Positions 1 through 4,159 of a DNA stretch of 6,061 nucleotides are shown one piece after another (position 1 is the first letter of the stretch; every line of letters begins with the position of its first letter). The stretch covers positions 1 to 6,061 of the forward strand of contig WALJ01000047.1 of assembly GCA_015522885.1 (NCBI GenBank), given 5' to 3'. Below the pieces are notes generated by a model, which was given only the letters and a program-made list of their open reading frames with translations, was not told the origin of the DNA and searched no databases. The position numbers were made by a program, and so were the translations under genes. This stretch comes from Thermoplasmata archaeon (GTDB lineage Archaea; Thermoplasmatota; Thermoplasmata; WALJ01).

Positions 1-2
1 AG

Positions 3-122
3 GTAGATGATTTTAAAGGCATAATTAAGAGATGCTTCAATAGATTTAGCAAAAGTTTGAGTTATGCAAAAACATGGATTCAAAAATTCTTAGGCAATAA
101 GTTAACATCGTTATGTCGGTAA
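3..122 (+). pseudogene. 3' end of an unidentified open frame, possibly a transposase tail
   Basis: A frame is open from the left edge for 39 codons and stops at the TAA at 120-122. The peptide is basic and aromatic, with FNRFSKSLSYAKTW in its middle. An 'FSKS' stretch flanked by basic and aromatic residues recalls the C-terminal part of some DDE-type insertion sequence transposases, but this is a weak resemblance judged by eye. The last residues run into the first copy of the 17-bp motif (111-127), so the natural C-terminus may have been lost. The transposase-like fragment just downstream makes mobile-element debris plausible. It could equally be the end of an unrelated gene or a chance open frame. 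Confidence 0.3.
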
Positions 123-154
123 CTATAGTTTGGAAGGTTATGTCTCCGACTATA
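111..154 (+). repeat. Left pair of a 17-bp near-palindromic motif
   Basis: Copy A is ttatgtcggtaactata at 111-127 and copy B is ttatgtctccgactata at 138-154. They are direct repeats 27 bases apart that match at 13 of 17 positions. Each copy is almost self-complementary (TTATGTC...GACTATA with one extra A). The pair lies between the tail frame ending at 122 and the transposase-like fragment. The copies could be ends of insertion elements or binding sites for a dimeric protein. Confidence 0.6.
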
Positions 155-404
155 CTACCTGAAAGAAGAGGGAAAAGACATCATGGAGAGGAGAAAGAAC
201 AGAGCAGGACATCAGCAGTACTACTGCAATCACTGCCATACATGGTTTGTCGAGACTGGAAGCACACCGGCATCTTTTCCAATCCTACTGGGATCTCATG
301 AACGAATTCGAGAGAAACACCTCACCTGCAATGATGGAAGGATTAACGAGCCACTTGTGGACATGGCAGGATTTCTTGATGTATCATTTTGCGGTATAAA
401 TTAG
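140..404 (+). pseudogene. Frameshifted fragment of a transposase-like zinc-ribbon protein
   Basis: Two overlapping frames together look like the N-terminus of an insertion sequence transposase. The first begins at ATG 140 and reads MSPTILPERRGKRHH. The second, open at 183-404, contains YYCNHCHTWFVETGSTP, the second half of a zinc ribbon (CxxC, then an aromatic residue, then ETxxTP) as found in IS1-like and related archaeal transposases. The first CxxC of the ribbon is missing, and the two halves lie in different frames. Beyond about residue 30 of the second frame the sequence (HERIREKHLT) still resembles the helix after the ribbon, then becomes unrecognisable and stops at 402-404. No DDE catalytic region follows. 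I read this as a decayed, non-functional remnant; the exact borders are uncertain. Confidence 0.5.
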
Positions 405-420
405 GACAGTACCAAAGCAC

Positions 421-1032
421 CTATCCGTACATCCCCTCGGGAGGCTTCGGTTTCCACTCCTTCTGAACCCTTTTTACTATCTCTTCGGCATCCTCTTTTT
501 TCATACCCGTCTTGTCCATGAGCATCTTAACGACCTCGTCCTTTGTCTTTGTCTGGAGGGCATCGAGAACGAATTGAACGACTCTCTGAGCCTCTTCTTC
601 CTCATCCTCTCCCTTTATACCGAGAACCTCCTGGAGAGCCACCGCACCCACGACTATGGAGACTACGGCATCGTTGAACTCCTCCCTGCCGAGACTTTTC
701 AGGTCAAGGTCGGTTCTCAGGGCAATCTCATCGTTCCTTCCGGTGAGAGTGGCCTTCACCATGTGATTTTCATCGTTGAGTATCAGCAGTTTCCTGTATA
801 TGTCAAGGCGCTCGTCCTTGCTCAGGGTAGCGGTCTCGACATTGGTGTAAAGAACGAGTTCCGCAAAACTGTCTATGAATTCGACGCCTATGCCGAACGG
901 GAGTTCGTCCAGCTTTGCAAAAATCGCATTCCCGTCCTCGGTTTCCTGTACCGCCCATTTCTTATCGATGAGCATATCCGTCTTTTTTTCATCGGTGAAC
1001 CATTTAAGAATGTCTTTCTTTGTGGCTTTCAT
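421..1032 (-). CDS. Hypothetical acidic protein, possible YbjN/CesT-like fold
   Basis: A 203-residue soluble protein with no signal peptide or membrane segment. Residues 1-135 look like one alpha/beta domain. It opens with a helix (KKDILKWF), then strands including NAIFAKLDEL, then a helix near 71-85 followed by LLILNDENHMVKATL, a strand EIALRTDLDL and a final helix (EEFNDAVVSIVVGA). That order, with an 'LN...' strand, then a strand ending near 'L.L' and a closing helix, resembles YbjN and type III secretion chaperone (CesT-like) domains. The match is by eye only and no function is claimed. A very acidic linker (GEDEEEE, 141-147) leads to a helical tail (148-192) ending in a proline-rich KPKPPEG. 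The start ATG at 1032 has no Shine-Dalgarno sequence but has a TATA-like box about 30 bases upstream. It stands alone in the scarred region and looks intact. Confidence 0.72.
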   Translation of the reverse strand: MKATKKDILKWFTDEKKTDMLIDKKWAVQETEDGNAIFAKLDELPFGIGVEFIDSFAELVLYTNVETATLSKDERLDIYRKLLILNDENHMVKATLTGRNDEIALRTDLDLKSLGREEFNDAVVSIVVGAVALQEVLGIKGEDEEEEAQRVVQFVLDALQTKTKDEVVKMLMDKTGMKKEDAEEIVKRVQKEWKPKPPEGMYG

Positions 1033-1057
1033 GTTATCGGGTGGGAATAGACAGGTG

Positions 1058-1065
1058 AATATTTA
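1058..1065 (-). promoter_or_regulatory. TATA-like box for the 421-1032 gene
   Basis: On the minus strand the sequence reads CCTAAATATTC, with the A/T core at 1065-1058 centred about 29 bases before the ATG at 1032. That places initiation within a few bases of the start codon, as in archaeal leaderless transcripts. A second A/T-rich candidate (TTTTTTAAAATA, about 1097-1108) would give a leader of roughly 40 bases instead. Confidence 0.4.
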
Positions 1066-1143
1066 GGCTTTTGCAAAGAAGCATCCTTACAGGTTATTTT
1101 AAAAAACTAAAATTATACTAAAAAACTTTATTAGTTTAGAAAG

Positions 1144-1182
1144 TTATGTCTCTGACTATAGAAGCTTATGTCTCCGACTATA
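1144..1182 (+). repeat. Right pair of the 17-bp near-palindromic motif
   Basis: Copy C is ttatgtctctgactata at 1144-1160 and copy D is ttatgtctccgactata at 1166-1182. They are direct repeats 22 bases apart. D is identical to copy B at 138-154, and C differs from it at one base. The pair lies about 110 bases ahead of the start codon of the 421-1032 gene, so the two pairs bracket that gene. No transposase-like fragment follows this pair. Confidence 0.65.
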
Positions 1183-1205
1183 ATGCCTTTGCAAACACAG
1201 TAAGA

Positions 1206-1218
1206 GCCGAGGGGGAGA
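1206..1218 (-). repeat. 13-bp duplicate of the tRNA-Ser 3' end (att-like)
   Basis: The sequence gccgagggggaga at 1206-1218 is identical to 1299-1311. That is the last 13 bases of the tRNA before the discriminator: the T-loop end, the 3' half of the T-stem and the 3' strand of the acceptor stem. Identity ends at the acceptor-stem boundary. Such copies are typical of attachment sites used by integrases, but no integrase is visible here and only 93 bases separate the two copies, so this may be a relic. Confidence 0.5.
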
Positions 1219-1223
1219 CGAGG

Positions 1224-1242
1224 GAAATTGCAACGCAATTTC
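1224..1242. repeat. Perfect 8-bp inverted repeat with 3-base loop
   Basis: gaaattgc at 1224-1231 and gcaatttc at 1235-1242 are perfectly complementary around the loop aac. The hairpin lies about 55 bases past the tRNA 3' end on the tRNA strand and has no U-run after it, so a terminator role is not shown. Confidence 0.55.
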
Positions 1243-1245
1243 ACG

Positions 1246-1277
1246 AGTTCACCATCGGCGCAGTTCACCATCGGCGC
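1246..1277. repeat. Tandem duplication of a 16-bp unit
   Basis: The unit agttcaccatcggcgc occurs twice with no gap or mismatch (1246-1261 and 1262-1277). The end of the second copy also pairs with the tRNA border: tcggcgc at 1271-1277 is the inverse complement of gcgccga at 1297-1303. Exact identity suggests a recent slippage or recombination event. Confidence 0.8.
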
Positions 1278-1297
1278 GACCGAACGAAGCGAAGGAG

Positions 1298-1382
1298 CGC
1301 CGAGGGGGAGATTTGAACTCCCGTGGGATTTCTCCCAGATGGTCTCGAGCCATCCGCCTTAGCCGGACTGGGCCACCTCGGC
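1298..1382 (-). tRNA. tRNA-Ser (anticodon CGA)
   Basis: An 85-base class II tRNA folds completely. The acceptor stem is GCCGAGG paired with CCTCGGC, and the D-arm has a 3-bp stem (GCC/GGC). The anticodon stem is GATGG/CCATC around loop CTCGAGA, giving anticodon CGA (plus strand 1345-1347), which reads UCG serine codons. The long variable arm is TGGGA/TCCCA with a GAAA tetraloop, and the T-arm is GGGAG/CTCCC with loop TTCAAAT. The long variable arm and discriminator G73 (position 1298) fit archaeal tRNA-Ser. CCA is not encoded, and no intron is present. The T-loop U54 is the site that TrmY, encoded in this window, would methylate after pseudouridylation. Confidence 0.97.
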
Positions 1383-1410
1383 AAATATGTTGATAAGGTG
1401 GGGGAGAGCA

Positions 1411-1423
1411 TATTCTTAAAAAA
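1411..1423. promoter_or_regulatory. A/T-rich box between tRNA-Ser and the ubiquitin-like gene
   Basis: The sequence tattcttaaaaaa can serve as a TATA element on either strand. Its centre is about 25 bases before the GTG at 1442 on the plus strand, and about 35 bases before the mature 5' end of the tRNA on the minus strand, which would leave a short leader for RNase P to remove. It is the only strong A/T box in this 50-base divergent interval. Confidence 0.45.
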
Positions 1424-1432
1424 GCTTGTGGA

Positions 1433-1645
1433 TTGCGGGACGTGAAGATACGGCTGAAAATAAATGAGCGGAATTACGGAACCGTGGATGTTGAGAGCGG
1501 AACATCCGGAACGGAGCTTTGTAGGGAATACGGAGCGCCTCCGCCCGTTACCCTCATGAAGCGAAACGGAAAATTCACCCCTCTGCCTGAGAAATTGAAG
1601 GAAGGGGATGAGGTAGAGCTCATAATGACTTCCTCAAGCGGGTGA
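1433..1645 (+). CDS. ThiS/MoaD/SAMP-like beta-grasp (ubiquitin-like) protein
   Basis: A small protein of 70 residues from TTG 1433, or 67 from GTG 1442 (MKIRLKINERNYG...). The GTG start fits the TATA-like box better and gives the usual 'MKIxL' opening strand of this family. Strand order, the central helix with LCREYG, the 'VTLMKRNGKFTPL' hairpin and the closing 'LKEGDEVELI' match the ThiS/MoaD fold. These proteins carry sulfur (thiamin, molybdopterin, tRNA thiolation) or, as SAMPs in archaea, are attached to other proteins. Both roles need a C-terminal Gly-Gly that an E1-like enzyme adenylates. Here the tail is TSSSG, with a single glycine, so activation is uncertain. The last 26 bases overlap the convergent artA gene. 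No E1-like partner is in the window. Confidence 0.75.
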   Translation: MRDVKIRLKINERNYGTVDVESGTSGTELCREYGAPPPVTLMKRNGKFTPLPEKLKEGDEVELIMTSSSG

Positions 1646-2435
1646 ATCTCTTCGGAAGATTCGCAAGGGATGCTATGTCATCGTAGAGTTCCGGCATAAT
1701 CTCGAATGTGATGAACAGCAGGATTATCAGTGCTATCAGGCTGCCTCCCTTTCCGATATAGTTGTGGGCGGTCTCGAAATCGGTTATGTTGTAATATGTG
1801 AGATATATCACTCCCGCATTCCTGACAAGGTTCAGGAGGTATATCGTGGGAATGTTCAGTAAGAGCGCCTTTTCCTTGTTTCTGAGATGAGAGCGGGATG
1901 CCATGACCACGCCGAAAGCTATCAGGATGCTCTGTATCGCCGTGCATGCCAGTATTATCCTTATATTGGCCTGGGGGACGAGCGCTCCTATCTCGTGAAC
2001 AAGGTCTGTTTTGTACCACAGAGAGTTGCCGAAATAGTTCACAGGGTCCGCGGTAAAAGTGCTTCCGGTTATACCGTTGAACAACCAGACACTCTGGCCC
2101 GCTACTATGGATATAAGGGTTCCCGCAACTATAGGAATTCGGTCTATTATGAAATACGGAAAACCCGCAAGAAACGCCGCACCCGCTATGAATTTGAGGC
2201 CTCTGTGCTCTTCCCCCGTTCTGTATGAAAGGAACTCATGGAATGCCAGATAGAAGAAGAAAGGCAGAGCCGCTATACAGAAAAAAGTATTGGTAAAGTC
2301 CCCTATGGCAATGAAACCGGGAGAAAGAGTGGGCCAGTAGATACCGAGGAATATCCAGCCGCTCGCTCTGAAAAGATGCTTCTCTCTCTTTAAATAAAAG
2401 AAACCCGCCCCTTCGAGCAGAAGGCCGATGAACAT
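1620..2435 (-). CDS. artA: Archaeosortase A (membrane transpeptidase)
   Basis: A 271-residue polytopic membrane protein of the exosortase/archaeosortase family. In the studied haloarchaeal case, ArtA cuts proteins bearing a C-terminal PGF-CTERM signal and links them to a membrane lipid. The three expected catalytic residues are visible: Cys164 in ILACTAIQS, Arg205 in LLNLVRNAGV and His224 in FETAHNYIG. Hydrophobic segments lie near 2-15, 25-45, 49-68, 81-98, 101-120, 158-178, 192-214 and 230-247. The C-terminal tail is basic. The start at ATG 2435 is 7 bases after the trmY stop with no Shine-Dalgarno; the frame stays open upstream to a TGA at 2538-2540 but offers no ATG, GTG or TTG. The first membrane segment is short from this start. 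No protein with a sorting signal is encoded here. Its 3' end overlaps the convergent gene by 26 bases. Confidence 0.9.
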   Translation of the reverse strand: MFIGLLLEGAGFFYLKREKHLFRASGWIFLGIYWPTLSPGFIAIGDFTNTFFCIAALPFFFYLAFHEFLSYRTGEEHRGLKFIAGAAFLAGFPYFIIDRIPIVAGTLISIVAGQSVWLFNGITGSTFTADPVNYFGNSLWYKTDLVHEIGALVPQANIRIILACTAIQSILIAFGVVMASRSHLRNKEKALLLNIPTIYLLNLVRNAGVIYLTYYNITDFETAHNYIGKGGSLIALIILLFITFEIMPELYDDIASLANLPKRFTRLRKSL

Positions 2436-2442
2436 AAGGAGG

Positions 2443-3039
2443 TCAAAGAGCGCCTGTTCCGTCGTTCTCCCTCCTGTCCAGCTCGTAATTCGCCGTGCAT
2501 ATCGCCTGATAAGTGTGCATGCTCTTATTTCCCAGACTCAGCCTTGCAGCACCCAGATTCTCCACAAGTTTCTCCTCATCGTCGGTCAAATCTCTGTCAT
2601 CCCCCAGAACAAAGGTCATGTCTTCCGGAAGCTCGGAGTCCCGTATATCCGCTCCGTCCTCTTTCAGATAGAACAATTCGGAATCCCGAATGGCTTCGGA
2701 GAGAGCTTTCTCGAAGTTCGCATCGCTGACATACATACCGGGTGTTTGCCTCTTTCCTTCCCTGTGCCTCAGGAGAGCAGTCCTTATCATACTGGCCATA
2801 TTCCTCTCATCCGGAAAGAGATATCTCGCTTCCGAACCTATTATTTTCAGGGTTCTGGAAGGGCCTCCCATAAGAACGAGCCAGACCTCCACATCACTTC
2901 TGAGGCTGTGAGAGAGGAAAAGGGCCGAAGAGGCTGACATTGCCAGTATGTCCATCCTGCCGCCGGTTCCGGGAAGGTCGTCCAAGCGAAAACTTCCGTC
3001 GCTGGTCGCTCTGTGTCCGGTGACAAGGAACCTTCTCAT
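2443..3039 (-). CDS. trmY: tRNA (pseudouridine-54 N1)-methyltransferase TrmY
   Basis: A 198-residue SPOUT-class methyltransferase that uses S-adenosylmethionine to make N1-methylpseudouridine at position 54 in the T-loop of archaeal tRNAs, after Pus10 forms the pseudouridine. The start MRRFLVTGHRATSDGSF followed by DDLPGTGGRMDILA (20-33) is characteristic. The knot region that binds the cofactor is seen as FVLGDDRDL (143-151) and RLSLGNKSMHTYQAI (166-180), ending in a helix with NYELDRR. Length matches the family. The ATG lies 4 bases after the purP stop and the stop is 7 bases before artA, so it is the middle gene of a tight cluster. It has no promoter or Shine-Dalgarno of its own that I can see. 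Confidence 0.93.
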   Translation of the reverse strand: MRRFLVTGHRATSDGSFRLDDLPGTGGRMDILAMSASSALFLSHSLRSDVEVWLVLMGGPSRTLKIIGSEARYLFPDERNMASMIRTALLRHREGKRQTPGMYVSDANFEKALSEAIRDSELFYLKEDGADIRDSELPEDMTFVLGDDRDLTDDEEKLVENLGAARLSLGNKSMHTYQAICTANYELDRRENDGTGAL

Positions 3040-3043
3040 GGAA

Positions 3044-4117
3044 TCACGAGATTATCTCCGACAGCATGTCCTTCTCGTTTGCAATCTTTATCTCTCTGGC
3101 TATGCGCTGACCTGTGGACATTCCCGGCTCGGTGAGGTCCGCATAAGGCGAACCGGATATGAAGGGATTGGTTCCGGCCACTATCCTCGAAGATATCTCG
3201 AACACATAGATATCCAGTTTGTCGGTTACTATCGATTCGAGGCAGAACGGCCCGACCATACCTCCGAAAAGCTCTATGGAGCTTTCTATCGTCCTTTCGG
3301 CAAGTTCGAAAACCTTTGGCAGAAGGGATTCCCTGAGGACCACCGGAACATTGCCTGTTACCACAAAGGACGGGAATATTCCCATTTTCTTCAGCTCTTC
3401 CTGAGCGCCTAACTTGTATATCTCGTCTATGTTCGATTCGTCCCTGCGGTCTATGCTCAGCATCTCAAGGGAGCCTCTGGAAAGCCGGTATCCGTCATTT
3501 TTTATCGGAGAATAGAAGAAATGGAGATAATACCTCGTTCCCAGTATATACTCCTGAATGTTGTATTCCTTTGTCCAGTCTATGCCGAGCTTGAAATCCG
3601 CATAGTCTTTGGCTATGAAAAATCCCCTGCCTCCTTTCGCACCGTTGTATTTTACGAGTACGGGGCGGTCTATGTCTTTCGGGTTGTCTATTCTCCGGGG
3701 CATCCTTATTCCCGCGTGCTTTTCCAGCCATTCCCTCTGCTTCTCTCTGCTGGATTCCCATTCGAGAACCGCACGGTTTCCGAAAGTCGGGAGCGGCAGT
3801 TCTTTGAACCTGTCCGCCCCCAAATACTCCACAAATGAGCCGTGAGGGATCATTATTGCGTTCTTTTCCCTGAGAATGTCCGTAAGCTCGAATATCTCGT
3901 CGTAAGAATCAACAATGAGGAACTCATCCGGCTTTCCCCGAGGAAACGCATCGTAAAACTTCGCTCTCTCTTTTATCGCTATGCCAACGGTATGGAAGCC
4001 TTCCTTCCTAGCACCGTTGAATATCTGCAGGCTGCTGTGCGAGCATACGGTGGCTACGGAGAGATTTTTTCGGTCGTATCCGTCCAAGATTTCCTTTATT
4101 TCTTCCTTTGATGCCAT
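3044..4117 (-). CDS. purP: Formate-dependent FAICAR synthetase PurP
   Basis: A 357-residue cytosolic ATP-grasp ligase that makes 5-formaminoimidazole-4-carboxamide ribonucleotide (FAICAR) from AICAR, formate and ATP, the penultimate step of IMP synthesis in archaea lacking a folate-dependent PurH. Family marks are CSHSSLQIFNGARKEGF (25-41) in the N-terminal nucleotide-binding domain, PHGSFVEYLG (91-100), the ATP-grasp lysine and glycine-rich loop KYNGAKGGRGFFIA (156-169), IQEYILGTRYYLHFFYSP (187-204) and the metal/ATP segment VFEISSRIVAGTNPF (305-319). Length equals that of characterised PurP. ATG 4117 has a TATA-like box 24 bases upstream, supporting a leaderless start. It is the first gene of the purP-trmY-artA cluster. 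Some archaea carry divergent PurP paralogs, so the exact substrate is inferred from the well-kept motifs. Confidence 0.93.
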   Translation of the reverse strand: MASKEEIKEILDGYDRKNLSVATVCSHSSLQIFNGARKEGFHTVGIAIKERAKFYDAFPRGKPDEFLIVDSYDEIFELTDILREKNAIMIPHGSFVEYLGADRFKELPLPTFGNRAVLEWESSREKQREWLEKHAGIRMPRRIDNPKDIDRPVLVKYNGAKGGRGFFIAKDYADFKLGIDWTKEYNIQEYILGTRYYLHFFYSPIKNDGYRLSRGSLEMLSIDRRDESNIDEIYKLGAQEELKKMGIFPSFVVTGNVPVVLRESLLPKVFELAERTIESSIELFGGMVGPFCLESIVTDKLDIYVFEISSRIVAGTNPFISGSPYADLTEPGMSTGQRIAREIKIANEKDMLSEIIS

Positions 4118-4137
4118 ATCATGGGATAAAGCACATG

Positions 4138-4146
4138 AATTAAAAC
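4138..4146 (-). promoter_or_regulatory. TATA-like box for the purP-trmY-artA cluster
   Basis: Within the 42-base gap between the upstream gene's stop and purP, the minus strand reads GAAAAGTTTTAATTC. The TTTTAATT core (4145-4138) is centred about 24 bases before the purP ATG, with a purine-rich BRE-like stretch just upstream. This spacing predicts a transcript beginning at or next to the start codon. Read-through from the upstream gene is also possible. Confidence 0.5.
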
Positions 4147-4159
4147 TTTTCGAAGGATT

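Noticed and set aside
574..1050. 158-residue plus-strand open frame opposite the 421-1032 gene
   Set aside because: It lies almost fully antisense to a better-supported gene, has an ordinary 'shadow' composition and shows no recognisable domain.
1100..1137. Repeated taaaaaact (1100-1108, 1119-1127) and short inverted repeat aaact/agttt (1123-1137)
   Set aside because: The stretch is very A/T-rich, so short repeats of this size are expected by chance.
111..1182. The repeated 17-bp motif as a CRISPR array
   Set aside because: Only two copies per cluster, spacers of 5-10 bases, and variable copies; no cas genes nearby.
1224..1242. Hairpin as the tRNA terminator
   Set aside because: Archaeal termination relies on U-runs and none follows the hairpin on the tRNA strand; it is kept only as an inverted repeat.
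2436..2442. Shine-Dalgarno site ahead of artA
   Set aside because: The sequence on the coding strand is CCTCCTT, the complement of a Shine-Dalgarno, so it cannot pair with the 16S 3' end.
2428..3412. Plus-strand open frames at 2428-2937 and 2948-3412
   Set aside because: Both run antisense to trmY and purP, which carry strong family motifs; neither shadow has a recognisable domain.
4118..4159. Riboswitch or leader RNA ahead of purP
   Set aside because: The gap is only 42 bases and the TATA-like box leaves essentially no leader.
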